Assembly (NCBI RefSeq): GCF_013449725.1
Contig: NZ_JACCFF010000001.1
Span: 1,550,001 to 1,614,000 of the forward strand
Direction of reading: 5' to 3'
DNA: 64,000 nt
Source of the DNA: Mycobacteroides sp. LB1
Lineage (GTDB): Bacteria; Actinomycetota; Actinomycetes; Mycobacteriales; Mycobacteriaceae
Of the stretch, positions 42,945 to 51,543 are shown piece after piece. The position numbers and the translations under genes were made by a program. Numbering within the stretch: position 1 is the first letter of the stretch; the number at the start of each line of letters is the position of its first letter. The notes beneath the pieces were generated by a model. That model had not been told where the DNA came from and ran no database searches. It saw only the letters and a list, made by a program, of their open reading frames with translations.

Positions 42945-43688
42945 ATGGTCGAGATCACCCAGGTCAGCGACGCCGTGCATGTGGTCAACGGGGAAGCGGT
43001 GAACTGGGTGATCGCGTCGGACGGCTCCGGTGTCACTCTCTTCGATTCCGGCTATCCGGGAGATCGTGACGACGTACTGAAATCCATTGCGGCGCTCGGG
43101 CATAAACCGCAAGACGTGCGGGCGGTGGTGCTCACACACGGGCACATCGACCACATGGGAACCGCGATCTGGTGGGCTGCCGAGCATAGGGTCCCCGTAT
43201 ACGCCCACAGCGCCGAGTTAGGCAATGTGCGGCGCGACTATGTCGACCAGGCTCAGCCGTTCAAGGTGGTGCTGAATCTGTGGCGCCCGGGATGGCTGCC
43301 GTGGGTCATCCACGCGATGCGTCTAGGGGCAGGGGTGCGCGACGGCATTCCGACGGCTGCGCCGATAGGCCCCGAGCTCGCGGAGCTGCCCGGTGCGCCG
43401 GTTCCCATCCCCACCCCCGGGCATTCCGGCGGTCACTGCTCGTTCCTGGTCGCCGGTCACGTGCTGGTGGTGGGCGATGCGATCATCACCGGGCACCCGA
43501 TCGCGACACGTTCCGGGCCACAGCTGCTACCCACACCGTTTACCAAGGACATGGAGCAGGCGCGCCGCAGCGTCGAGGCCCTACCGGATGCCGTGGGGGA
43601 TGCCAAGGTCGACGTGCTGGCCCCCGGTCACGGACCGGCGTGGACGGGATCACTGCGCGACGCCGTCCAGATCGCCCTCCGCGCCTAA
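42945..43688 (+). CDS. metallo-beta-lactamase-fold hydrolase (Rv0406c type)
   Basis: 247 residues from ATG at 42945; an upstream in-frame ATG lies inside fgd. LTHGHIDHMGTA is the HxHxDH zinc motif, followed by the His in PTPGHSGGHC, the Asp in VVGDAI and the late His in LAPGHGP, the usual glyoxalase-II-like set. Divergent from fgd as in M. tuberculosis (Rv0406c/Rv0407). Likely a thioester or lactone hydrolase, possibly acting on 6-phosphogluconolactone or glyoxal products; this is speculation. Confidence 0.9.
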   Translation: MVEITQVSDAVHVVNGEAVNWVIASDGSGVTLFDSGYPGDRDDVLKSIAALGHKPQDVRAVVLTHGHIDHMGTAIWWAAEHRVPVYAHSAELGNVRRDYVDQAQPFKVVLNLWRPGWLPWVIHAMRLGAGVRDGIPTAAPIGPELAELPGAPVPIPTPGHSGGHCSFLVAGHVLVVGDAIITGHPIATRSGPQLLPTPFTKDMEQARRSVEALPDAVGDAKVDVLAPGHGPAWTGSLRDAVQIALRA

Positions 43689-43691
43689 CGG

Positions 43692-43747
43692 CGAGACGGC
43701 ACTCAGATCGGAGACCGCGACGTTGTCACGCTCTCAGCGCCGTCTCG
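43692..43747. terminator. inverted repeat between convergent hydrolase and monooxygenase genes
   Basis: cgagacggc (43692-43700) and gccgtctcg (43739-43747) form a perfect 9-bp stem with a 38-nt loop that includes the stop of the monooxygenase gene. A long-loop bidirectional terminator is plausible. Confidence 0.45.
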
Positions 43748-45066
43748 GCGGTTGAGTTGACGGGGTCTAGCCCGAGATTTTCGCGCAGGGTCTCACCCTC
43801 GTACTCGGTGCGGAACGCGCCACGCTCCTGTAACAGCGGCACCACGGTGTCGACGAAGTCGTCGAGGCCGCCCGGAGTCAGGTGCGGGACAAGGATGAAT
43901 CCGTCGCAGGCATCTGCCTGGATATAGCGGTCCACCTCCGCCGCCACCTGTGACGGGGTACCAATGAACTGCTGGCGCGAGGTGACTTCCTTGATCAGTT
44001 CGCGGATGGACAGGTTCTTGGCCTCCGCAAGCTCCCGATACTTCGCAGCGATCTCCCGTGGGTCGCCATGGCGGGCCTTGCCACGGGTAATCGACTCGTC
44101 CCCCGTCGGCTCGACGTCCGGCAATGGTCCATCCGGGTCATACTCGGAAAGGTCACGGCCCCACACCTGTTCCAGATAGGCGAGAGCGGTATGCGGGCCC
44201 ACCTGCTGATCCCTGATATGCGCCGCCTTATCGATCGCCTCGTGTTCGGTGTCACCGAGGACATAGGCGACTCCGGGAAAGACCTTGAGCTGATCCGGGT
44301 TTCGACCGTGCGCGACGGCCCGAGCCTTGACGTCGGCGTAATACTTCTGCCCCGCCGGAATCGAGGAATGGATGGTGAACAGCGCATCGGCATGCTTGGC
44401 GCCGAAGTCGCGCCCGTCCGCGGAATCCCCCGCCTGCAGCAGCACCGGATGGCGTTGCGGGGAGGCCGGCGCGCTGGCGACGCCACTCACCGTGAACTGC
44501 GGCCCCTGATGCGACACCGGGTTGACGCCGCCCGTCTCGTCCCAGCTGTCCCAGAACTTGCGTGCCACGCTGATGAATTCCTCGGCCCGGTGGTACCGGT
44601 CGGCGTGGTTCAGGAATCCGCCGCGCCGGAAGTTCTCGCCGGTGAAGGCATCAGATGAAGTGACCATGTTCCAGCCTGCCCGGCCGTCCGACAGATGGTC
44701 GAGGGTGGCGAATTGCCGTGCGACGTTAAAGGGTTCATTGAAGGTGGTGTTGATGGTGCCCACCAGCCCGAGCTGGTCGGTGACGGCGCCCAGCGCGGCG
44801 AGCACCGTGAAGGTATCGGGCCGTCCGACGACATCGAGATCGTGGATCCGGCCACGATGCTCACGCAGTCGCAGCCCCTCGGCAAGAAAGAAGAAGTCGA
44901 ACAGCCCCCGCTCCGCGACGCGCGCCAGATGCACGAAGGATGCGAAATCGACCTGGCTGCCCGAGGCCGGGTCCGACCACACCGTGGTGTTGTTGACTCC
45001 CGGAAAGTGCGCGGCGAGGTGGATGGGCTTGCGATGCTTGCCTTCCCTGACTTCGGTGTCCGTCAT
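43726..45066 (-). CDS. NtaA/SnaA/DszA-type FMN-dependent monooxygenase
   Basis: 446 aa from ATG at 45066, which shares one base with the stop of the preceding gene. Luciferase-like TIM barrel of the large two-component class: HLAAHFPGVNNTTVWSDP, then NTTFNEPFNVARQFATLDHL, SDGRAGWNMVTS and FLVPHL-like end (FILVPHLTPGGLDD). This class takes reduced FMN from a separate reductase and oxidises nitrilotriacetate, dibenzothiophene sulfone, pristinamycin and similar. Third gene of a three-monooxygenase operon; its reductase is not here. Substrate unknown; sulfur scavenging or xenobiotic attack are possible. Confidence 0.92.
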   Translation of the reverse strand: MTDTEVREGKHRKPIHLAAHFPGVNNTTVWSDPASGSQVDFASFVHLARVAERGLFDFFFLAEGLRLREHRGRIHDLDVVGRPDTFTVLAALGAVTDQLGLVGTINTTFNEPFNVARQFATLDHLSDGRAGWNMVTSSDAFTGENFRRGGFLNHADRYHRAEEFISVARKFWDSWDETGGVNPVSHQGPQFTVSGVASAPASPQRHPVLLQAGDSADGRDFGAKHADALFTIHSSIPAGQKYYADVKARAVAHGRNPDQLKVFPGVAYVLGDTEHEAIDKAAHIRDQQVGPHTALAYLEQVWGRDLSEYDPDGPLPDVEPTGDESITRGKARHGDPREIAAKYRELAEAKNLSIRELIKEVTSRQQFIGTPSQVAAEVDRYIQADACDGFILVPHLTPGGLDDFVDTVVPLLQERGAFRTEYEGETLRENLGLDPVNSTAETALRA

Positions 45067-46178
45067 CAGATAAGCCCCCATTCCTTGGCGACGAGTTCGT
45101 AGGAGCGCAGCCGGTCCTCGTGACGGTGGGTGATGGAGGTGATGACGAGCTCGTCGGCGCCGGTGACCCGCGCCAGGGCATCGAGCCGCTCGACGACCTG
45201 GCCCGCATCGCCGACGAACTGGGTGGCGACACGGTCCTCCACCTGTTGGCGTTCCTCGTGGGTAAGTGGTTGTGCATCATCGGGATTGGGATACGGTATG
45301 GCGCCGCGCCCGGAACGAATCGAGTGCACCCACTGTCCGAAGGTGCTGGTGAGGTGGCGTGCCGTCTGCTCGTCATCGGCGGCGACCGCGTCCGCGGAGA
45401 CAATCACATACGGCTGCGTCAGCGCCGACGACGGACGGAAGGCATCGCGGTACGCCTCGACCGCTTCCAGGGTGGACCACGGGGTGGTGTGGTAGCTCGC
45501 CACGAACGGCAGTCCCCGTCGCGCGGCGACCTGGGCCGACTCCCCCTTGCTGGAGCCGAAAAGCCATAACGGCAGATCGGCACCCTCTCCCGGACGGATA
45601 TGCAGCGCAACGCCTTCCGGGCTCACATAGGTGCCGTCGAGGAATGCCTGGATATCGGCCACCTGTTGTTCGAAATCGGGGATCTGAGCGCCGGGCTGCT
45701 GCAAGGTGGCCACGGTCGCGCGCAGCTTCGGGTTGTCCTTGATCCCGAACTCAGCGGGCGGCTGCGGGATGAACAGTCCATCGACGTCCCGGGCCGGTGC
45801 GGGTTCGGGCTTCTTCTCGTTACCGGCGAGACGGTCCCTGATCCGATGGCCCGTTCGCCCGAGCCCGAGGTCGATGCGTCCGGGGTACAGCGCATCGAGG
45901 ATGCCGAAGCTCTCGACCACCGCGGCCGCCGTGGTCGAGGCGACCTGGACTGCACCGGCACCGACCCGGATGCGACTGGTGGCGGCGGCGACCTGCGCGA
46001 TCACCAGGGCGGGCACGGTGCTGGCCACCGCGACGAAATGGTGTTCGGCGAGCCAGTAGCGGCGGTAGCCCCATTGTTCGGCGCGCTGGGCCAGATCGAC
46101 TGAATTACGCAGTGCCGTGGCGGCATCCGATCCTTGGCTGACTGGCGACAGGTCGAGAACCGACAATGGGACGTTCAT
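45066..46178 (-). CDS. LLM-class flavin-dependent oxidoreductase (MsnO8-like)
   Basis: 370 residues. PLSVLDLSPVSQGSDAATAL and RYWLAEHHFVAVASTVPALV, then RIRVGAGAVQ and YPGRIDLGLGRTGH, are the bacterial-luciferase-like 'MsnO8' signature. The HH in AEHHF is the active-site pair of that subgroup. ATG overlaps the upstream gene by 4 bp (ATGA), and its end overlaps the next by 1 bp. The protein is half the size class of its neighbours and may act on related substrates or supply a different specificity. F420 or FMN dependence cannot be decided by eye; FMN is more usual. Confidence 0.92.
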   Translation of the reverse strand: MNVPLSVLDLSPVSQGSDAATALRNSVDLAQRAEQWGYRRYWLAEHHFVAVASTVPALVIAQVAAATSRIRVGAGAVQVASTTAAAVVESFGILDALYPGRIDLGLGRTGHRIRDRLAGNEKKPEPAPARDVDGLFIPQPPAEFGIKDNPKLRATVATLQQPGAQIPDFEQQVADIQAFLDGTYVSPEGVALHIRPGEGADLPLWLFGSSKGESAQVAARRGLPFVASYHTTPWSTLEAVEAYRDAFRPSSALTQPYVIVSADAVAADDEQTARHLTSTFGQWVHSIRSGRGAIPYPNPDDAQPLTHEERQQVEDRVATQFVGDAGQVVERLDALARVTGADELVITSITHRHEDRLRSYELVAKEWGLI

Positions 46179-47224
46179 GCCGACTTCCTTGCATAGCGGT
46201 TGGTGGCGGTAGGCAGGCCGAACCGCGCTCTGAGAGTTTCGGAGGCGCCAGCCTCATACTGCGTGCGGAACCCGTGGTGGGTCTGAAGAAGGGGCACGAG
46301 TTCGTCAACTATGACCGGGATATCGAGCGCGTTGACGGCCGGTCGCAGGCGCAATCCGTCTATTCCCCATTCGTGCCATTGACCGATAAGGTCCGCCAGT
46401 TCCGCGGCCGATCCGGTGAATATGGCAGCATCCGAGTGGAATTCGTCATCGCGACCGAACGCGACCACGAGGTCTGCCAGCACCTTGATGATGCGATGGC
46501 TCGACGTGTTGTGCAGGCGTGCCGGGATTTCGGCGGCGGATGCCCCGTCGTGCGGGGTGACGAAGACGATATCGGCATTCTTCGCGGCGAACACCTGCCC
46601 GGGACGGCTGCGGGCCAGCGCCGCGACCACCGACTGCCCTTGCGGGGACCTCGGGGTGATGGACGGCCCCTTGACCGAGAAGAACCGGCCCTCGAAGTCG
46701 ACGTAGTGCAGCCTCTCCCTATCGATGAAGCGGCCGGTGTCCAGGTCTCTGATCTCGGCGTCGTCCTCCCAGCTGTCCCACAACCGTCGGGTCACCTCGA
46801 CGACGTCCGCGGCCTCGTCGAGCAGGTCCTGCAGCGGCAGAACCTTGGTGCGGCCGAATGCATCGGCCTCTTCCTCGGTATCGGCGATGGTCACCTGCCA
46901 GCCGGCACGACCACCGGACACGATGTCCAGGGTGGCAATCGCTTTGGAGATGTGGAACGGCTCGTTATGGGTGGCCGGTGCGGTCGGGATGAGTCCGATA
47001 TGCGTTGTCGCCGGCGCCACGCGCGCGGCGGTCAGCACCGCGTCAAGGCGGCCGCCGGGAGTCCGCGCGAAGGAGTCTTCGAAGGTTACGAAATCCAATA
47101 GCCCACGCTCGGCGAGCTGGACCTGTTCGGTCCAGTACTTCCCGGTGAGGGGGCCATTGGCGTGCTTGTCCTGGCTGGGATGCCACCCGTACCCGTCCAG
47201 GGCCAGGCCGAGCAGTGTCGTCAC
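46175..47224 (-). CDS. NtaA/DszA-type FMN-dependent monooxygenase
   Basis: 349 aa from GTG at 47224 (VTTLLGLALDGYGWHPS); the open frame goes back to 47410 but those residues are basic and antisense-like. Luciferase-type barrel with AERGLLDFVTFEDSF, HIGLIPTAPATHNEPFHISK and VSGGRAGWQVTIADT. It lacks part of the C-terminal length seen in the gene at 43726 and so may be a shorter group. First in an operon of three flavin monooxygenases joined by 4-bp and 1-bp overlaps. No clear RBS at the chosen GTG, so the start could be wrong. Confidence 0.87.
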   Translation of the reverse strand: MTTLLGLALDGYGWHPSQDKHANGPLTGKYWTEQVQLAERGLLDFVTFEDSFARTPGGRLDAVLTAARVAPATTHIGLIPTAPATHNEPFHISKAIATLDIVSGGRAGWQVTIADTEEEADAFGRTKVLPLQDLLDEAADVVEVTRRLWDSWEDDAEIRDLDTGRFIDRERLHYVDFEGRFFSVKGPSITPRSPQGQSVVAALARSRPGQVFAAKNADIVFVTPHDGASAAEIPARLHNTSSHRIIKVLADLVVAFGRDDEFHSDAAIFTGSAAELADLIGQWHEWGIDGLRLRPAVNALDIPVIVDELVPLLQTHHGFRTQYEAGASETLRARFGLPTATNRYARKSA

Positions 47225-47419
47225 AGTTGGCTCAACGTCCGCGATCCGAGTGATGACGGCGTTAATCTCACCCTGAAGGAAAGGGGGCGCGTGAGGCCTT
47301 CTGGGGCTGGTCCGCACTCGGTGTCGGCGCCGAACCCGTGGACCGGGCGTGCACCAAGGTGCTGCTCGACCTGATGGCGACCGGCCCCGACAGGCCGTGC
47401 GGATGCGCAAACCCTTCTC
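47225..47419 (+). pseudogene. possible gene remnant between monooxygenase and HNH genes
   Basis: The plus strand reads through about 40 codons of protein-like sequence (REAFWGWSALGVGAEPVD, then RACTKVLLDLMATGPDRPCG) after an in-frame TAA and without a start codon or RBS. The composition is more coding-like than ordinary intergenic DNA, so it could be a decayed fragment displaced by the HNH gene. I do not recognise the parent protein. Confidence 0.3.
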
Positions 47420-47448
47420 TTGACGCGAGGCGGGACCACATTTATACT
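47420..47448 (+). promoter_or_regulatory. near-consensus SigA promoter of the HNH gene
   Basis: TTGACG (47420-47425), 17-bp spacer, TATACT (47443-47448). Both hexamers are one base or two from the sigma-70/SigA consensus and the spacing is optimal. The predicted transcription start is at or next to the ATG at 47456, so the mRNA should be leaderless. Confidence 0.8.
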
Positions 47449-47463
47449 CGAACGTATGTTCGA
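47448..47463 (+). promoter_or_regulatory. mycobacterial SOS box (LexA site) over the start codon
   Basis: tcgaac-gtat-gttcga is an exact match to the mycobacterial SOS box TCGAAC-N4-GTTCGA. It begins on the last base of the -10, covers the expected transcription start, and includes the ATG at 47456. LexA bound here would block the promoter until DNA damage. Sites of this kind are known upstream of 13E12-family genes in M. tuberculosis. Confidence 0.9.
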
Positions 47464-49366
47464 TTCAAGGGTGAGGCTTCTCACCTCCGAGCAGGCCGAC
47501 CTCATGATGGCCGCTCAGGCCGCCGAGGAGGATGAGGCCCACGCGGCATTCGTCGATCCGATCGAACAGTGGTTGGCCAATGAGACCGAGCAGGCAGAGT
47601 GGTTATCCACCAAGGAATCCCGACGTCGCGCCGAGCTTGACGAGCTGTTTCGACGGATAGATACCGGGGACGGAGTATGCCCGCCGGATGTCGGTGTAGA
47701 TCCCTCGTTTCAGCCGGATGCGGCCCCGGACCAGCTGGTGGCCCATCTGCTCGACGAGATGCGCGATCGAGCACACGCCGAGAATCGCGCTGCAGCACAA
47801 CGTGTTCTACTGGCGCTGCGAGTGTTGGAAGAGCGCATGTGTCAGTCGCTTGCCGAGTACGGCGAGGAGGTGACCGGTGTCAGGCTCGCCCGCGCGGAGA
47901 TCGGGTTGGCACTGGGGTTGTCGCGATCGGCGACCTCCACGCTGATCACCTGCGCCGAGCAGGTGGGCCGTCGAATGCCATTGGTGGAAAAGTCATTCCT
48001 CGACGGGGACCTGTCCTACGCCAACGCGTGCGTGATCAGCTCGGTGCTGGCTACCGCCTCGCAGAACACCATCGACGTGATAAGCGCCGAGGTTACCGAG
48101 CTTGCGAAGACGCTTCCGCCACAACGTCTCCGGTCCGCGATCTGGCGACGCTGGATCCGGCATGATGCCGACGAGGCGGCCCGTGCCCGCGAGCAGGCCG
48201 CCGGTAATCGCTATGTTCGCGTCCAGCCCAGCCCCGATGGGATGGCCTTCCTGACAGCGCATCTCACCCTGTTGGAGGCCCGGACGGCGGAGCGAAGGAT
48301 CGAGGATGTGGCGTCCACCGTATGCCGGCAGGATCCACGCACCCATGGGCAGCGCATGGCGGATGCCTTTATGTCGATCCTCGCGGGAGGGCACCACATC
48401 CAATGCCAATGCGGCGTCAGCGATTGTCCGTATCTCGGCATCAAGGCCCCACCTCAACATCTGCATCTCGCGCAGGTGGTGGTGGATTTGGAGACGCTCC
48501 TGGGGTTGGCCAGTAATCCCGCGCGGCTCGGCGACGGCTCGGCGATCGATCCGGAACTGGCACGACAGATTGCCGAAAATGCCCACTGGCAAGCAATTTT
48601 CACGGAGCTGCGCAAGATGGCGCCCACCGTCGGCGGTCGATCGGTGGTGAAGCGCACGCCGCTGCCCGCACCGATCACCGACACCCCAGCACCGGGTTCG
48701 GCGCCCCCGACGGCAGCAGCGCCACAGCCCGCGCCCACGGATGGCCGCGGCGGATACACGGATCCACCGCCCGGTGCACTCACCTACCGTCCCCCCGCCG
48801 GGCTCGCGGACGGGGTGCGAGCTGCCTTTCCTACCTGCACGTTCCCAGGCTGCTCGATGTCATCGAGTCGATGCGAACTGGACCATATCGTCGAGTTCGA
48901 TCACGACGCACCGATGTGCGGCGGCTGGACCATCTTCGAGAATCTGCACCCGGTCTGCCACGACCATCACGACCTGAAGACCCGTCGGCACCTGCGTGCC
49001 ACCCGGATGACCGACGGCTCCGTGCGCTGGGCCGCGCGTACCGGGGACTGCGGGGTTACCCAACCAGAGCTCGGCGCGATACCGACAGGTCCGCAAGTCG
49101 TCGACGAGCTGCCACTGGCCCGCATCGAGGGGTACGCCTGCCCCGATGATCTGACCGTCATCGAGGCAGAGGCGCTGTTCTTCGAGGAGTCCTGGTGGGA
49201 GGTCCACTACGGCAATGAGATTGGTCCGTCACAGGCGGAGGTCGACCGCATCTTCGACCCCGAGGTGCGCGGCGAACTACAGAGCCTGGCCGACCGTTAT
49301 CACGACCATCTCATGATCGTGGCGCGGCGACGGCAGTCGCTGCCGCGTTGGGCGAGGGCGGCCTAG
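47456..49366 (+). CDS. DUF222/13E12-family HNH endonuclease
   Basis: 636 aa from ATG at 47456. An N-terminal DUF222 region (about 70-370) and a C-terminal HNH nuclease domain (about 460-515): CTFPGC...RCELDHIVEFDHDAP, then GGWTIFENLHPVCHDHHDLK, with zinc-ribbon Cys and the HNH triad. A Pro/Ala-rich linker (about 405-445) separates the two. This is the mycobacterial REP13E12 family, multicopy and used as phage integration sites in M. tuberculosis. No RBS: the promoter places the transcript start at the ATG, so it is probably leaderless. LexA-regulated (see SOS box). Its end overlaps convergent GNAT by 4 bp. Confidence 0.94.
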   Translation: MFDSRVRLLTSEQADLMMAAQAAEEDEAHAAFVDPIEQWLANETEQAEWLSTKESRRRAELDELFRRIDTGDGVCPPDVGVDPSFQPDAAPDQLVAHLLDEMRDRAHAENRAAAQRVLLALRVLEERMCQSLAEYGEEVTGVRLARAEIGLALGLSRSATSTLITCAEQVGRRMPLVEKSFLDGDLSYANACVISSVLATASQNTIDVISAEVTELAKTLPPQRLRSAIWRRWIRHDADEAARAREQAAGNRYVRVQPSPDGMAFLTAHLTLLEARTAERRIEDVASTVCRQDPRTHGQRMADAFMSILAGGHHIQCQCGVSDCPYLGIKAPPQHLHLAQVVVDLETLLGLASNPARLGDGSAIDPELARQIAENAHWQAIFTELRKMAPTVGGRSVVKRTPLPAPITDTPAPGSAPPTAAAPQPAPTDGRGGYTDPPPGALTYRPPAGLADGVRAAFPTCTFPGCSMSSSRCELDHIVEFDHDAPMCGGWTIFENLHPVCHDHHDLKTRRHLRATRMTDGSVRWAARTGDCGVTQPELGAIPTGPQVVDELPLARIEGYACPDDLTVIEAEALFFEESWWEVHYGNEIGPSQAEVDRIFDPEVRGELQSLADRYHDHLMIVARRRQSLPRWARAA

Positions 49367-49851
49367 AGATCCTTCTCGAACGGATGGATACCGACCTCTT
49401 CGGCGGACAAGGTGGGGTCGTACAGCGGTCGATACCCCGCGGCGAGATACAGCGCCTTGGCCTCGGGTTGGCGCGGACCGGTGGTGAGGTAGATGCGTCG
49501 ATACCCGCGGCCGCGGATCTCGAGCTCCAATGCGGCCAGCGTGCGCACCGCGAGGCCCTGGCGACGATGGGCACTGGATGTCCAGATCCGCTTGAGTTCG
49601 GCGGTATCCGCGTCGTAACGCTGGAAAGCGCCACCGGTGACCGCCACACCGCCTTGCACGCCGATCAGCAGCCCACCGTCGGGAGCCGTGAAGTGGGCGG
49701 CCGGGTAGTTGACCAGGAAGTCGTGATGCTCGTCAAGGGTTCCGCCGTACCGGGTGCTGTACTCGACCGCCAGCTCGGCCAGTAGCGGGGCCGCCAAGGG
49801 ATCCTGCTGCTCCACCGTCACGAACTGCAGCAGATCCTCGCACGCCGTCAT
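49363..49851 (-). CDS. GNAT-family N-acetyltransferase
   Basis: 162 residues from ATG at 49851, one base after the stop of the substrate-binding lipoprotein. The acetyl-CoA loop is in RRQGLAVRTLAALELEIRGRG (RxxGxA form), followed by RIYLTTGPRQPEAKALYLAAGY, the family C-terminal pattern. Last gene of a polar amino-acid ABC operon; it may modify the transported amine or amino acid. Substrate not known. Confidence 0.9.
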   Translation of the reverse strand: MTACEDLLQFVTVEQQDPLAAPLLAELAVEYSTRYGGTLDEHHDFLVNYPAAHFTAPDGGLLIGVQGGVAVTGGAFQRYDADTAELKRIWTSSAHRRQGLAVRTLAALELEIRGRGYRRIYLTTGPRQPEAKALYLAAGYRPLYDPTLSAEEVGIHPFEKDL

Positions 49852-49852
49852 G

Positions 49853-50785
49853 TCATCCTTGCCTGGGTAGTCCGCGGGGATTGATCTCTGACTTGGCGAC
49901 CGCCTCGCTTTCCAATCCCCAGCGCTGCAACACCTTACGATACGTCCCGCTGGCAATGGCATGGTTGACGGCGTCTGCGAGGGCGCGGACCAGGCCATTG
50001 TCCTTCTTGGTGAGCACCGCGATCTCCCCCTGCAGTGCGTCCCCCGCACCCGAGAAGGTGCCCACTAGCTTGGTCTGTCCGGTCGCCCCCGAATGGAATA
50101 CCGCCGTTGGGTTGGGTCCCACATAGGCGTCGATGCGACCGGAGGCCAGCGCCAAGTAGTAGCCGGTGGTCTGTTGGAAATACTTGAGATCAGCGGCGGG
50201 AAGACCTGCCGCGATATTCTGTTCGTTCCACCGGACCAGCAGCGCCTCTTGGTTGGTACCCGACCCGACGCCGATGGTCTTGCCGGCAATATCCCTGGCA
50301 CCCTGGACCTTCCAGTCCAGCGATCGTCGAGCCTCAAAACTGACATTGTCCAGACGGTATGTCGCGAAGTCGAACTTCTCCTTGCGCTCCTCGGTCACCG
50401 TCACATTGGAGATGAACGCATCGACCTCGCCCGAGTCGACCTTGACGAAGTTCTGCGCCCAATCGGCCGAACGCAGGTCAACGCGCAACCCCAGGATGTC
50501 CGCCACTAGATAGGCGAAATCCGTCTCAATACCGATCATCGTCTTGTCGTCATCGGCGTAGAACCGCAGTGGCGGTGCGGAGTTGGCGTCCCCGGTGACA
50601 ACGAGGGTGCCGCGCTCCCGAATTGCCGCGGGCACCTCGGCGGCTATTTCGTCCACCCGGGCGGCATGCACTCGGTCCTGGTTCGGGCTCAGATTGAAGG
50701 AGGTTGATGTCGCCGGGTCAACTCCCGACCCACAACCACTGAGGACGAGCACCGCAGCACAGAGCAGGACGACAAGGCTTCTCAT
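49853..50785 (-). CDS. ABC transporter substrate-binding lipoprotein (polar amino acid type)
   Basis: 310 aa. Lipobox LSGC (Cys about 18) then a family-3 periplasmic binding fold: RERGTLVVTGDANSAPPLRF, MIGIETDFAYLVADILG and VDAFISNVTVTEERKEKFDF. Start overlaps the ATPase stop by 4 bp; one permease and one ATPase precede it, so it forms a full HisJ/GlnH-type importer. Anchored on the outer face. Ligand is probably a polar or cationic amino acid, not resolvable by eye. Confidence 0.92.
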   Translation of the reverse strand: MRSLVVLLCAAVLVLSGCGSGVDPATSTSFNLSPNQDRVHAARVDEIAAEVPAAIRERGTLVVTGDANSAPPLRFYADDDKTMIGIETDFAYLVADILGLRVDLRSADWAQNFVKVDSGEVDAFISNVTVTEERKEKFDFATYRLDNVSFEARRSLDWKVQGARDIAGKTIGVGSGTNQEALLVRWNEQNIAAGLPAADLKYFQQTTGYYLALASGRIDAYVGPNPTAVFHSGATGQTKLVGTFSGAGDALQGEIAVLTKKDNGLVRALADAVNHAIASGTYRKVLQRWGLESEAVAKSEINPRGLPRQG

Positions 50786-51543
50786 GGCAGCACTTTCGAG
50801 AGGAAGCCGACAGTACGCGGGTGCGACGGGTTGTCCAGCACCTCCGTCGGCGGACCCTGCTCGACGATGGCGCCATGATCCATGAAGACCACGGTGTCGG
50901 CGATCTCCCGGGCCAGACCGATCTCGTGCGTCACGATCACCAGGGTGGCGCCATCGCGGGCAAGCTGACGGATCACGTCGAGCACCTCGGTCACCAACTC
51001 AGGATCGAGGGCCGATGTTGGCTCGTCGAACAGAATGACCTTGGGCCGCAATGCCAATGCGCGTGCGATGGCCACCCGCTGCTGCTGGCCACCGGAGAGT
51101 CGCCGCGGATACTCCGCCGCCTTGTCGGCGACTCCCACCCGTTCGAGCAGCCGGGTCGCCTCGGCAATCAGCTCGGCTCGCGGACCTCGCCGTGCGGCCA
51201 AGGGCGCCTCAATGACGTTCTCCAGCACCGTCAGATGCGGAAACAGGTTGAAGTTCTGGAACACGAACCCGACCTGCGACCGCTGACGCAAGATGGCCCG
51301 CTCCGACAGCTCGTAGAGCACCGATCCCCGCTGCCGGTATCCGATGAGCTCACCGTCGATCCGTACCGTCCCAGCATCCACCTTCTCCAGATGGTTCAGC
51401 GTGCGCAGGAGCGTTGACTTTCCGGACCCGGACGGACCGATGATGACCGTCACTTCCCCCTGTTCCACGGTCAGATCCACATCGTGCAACGCGAGCAGCT
51501 GACCGTACGACTTGCGCACCCCGCGCACCTCGATGGTGCTCAC
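50782..51543 (-). CDS. polar amino-acid ABC transporter ATPase
   Basis: 253 aa from GTG at 51543; the frame continuing upstream is read-through inside the permease gene. Walker A GPSGSGKST, signature RLSGGQQQRVAIA, Walker B VILFDEPTSALDPE and the switch VTHEIG are in order. HisP/GlnQ subfamily (VGFVFQNFNLFPHLTVLENV). The GTG overlaps the permease stop by 4 bp and its own stop overlaps the binding-protein start by 4 bp. Confidence 0.95.
   Translation of the reverse strand: MSTIEVRGVRKSYGQLLALHDVDLTVEQGEVTVIIGPSGSGKSTLLRTLNHLEKVDAGTVRIDGELIGYRQRGSVLYELSERAILRQRSQVGFVFQNFNLFPHLTVLENVIEAPLAARRGPRAELIAEATRLLERVGVADKAAEYPRRLSGGQQQRVAIARALALRPKVILFDEPTSALDPELVTEVLDVIRQLARDGATLVIVTHEIGLAREIADTVVFMDHGAIVEQGPPTEVLDNPSHPRTVGFLSKVLP

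Noticed and set aside
47456..49366. HNH gene as part of an insertion sequence or prophage
   Set aside because: No terminal inverted repeats, target duplications, integrase or phage genes nearby; the 13E12 family is a resident mycobacterial repeat family.
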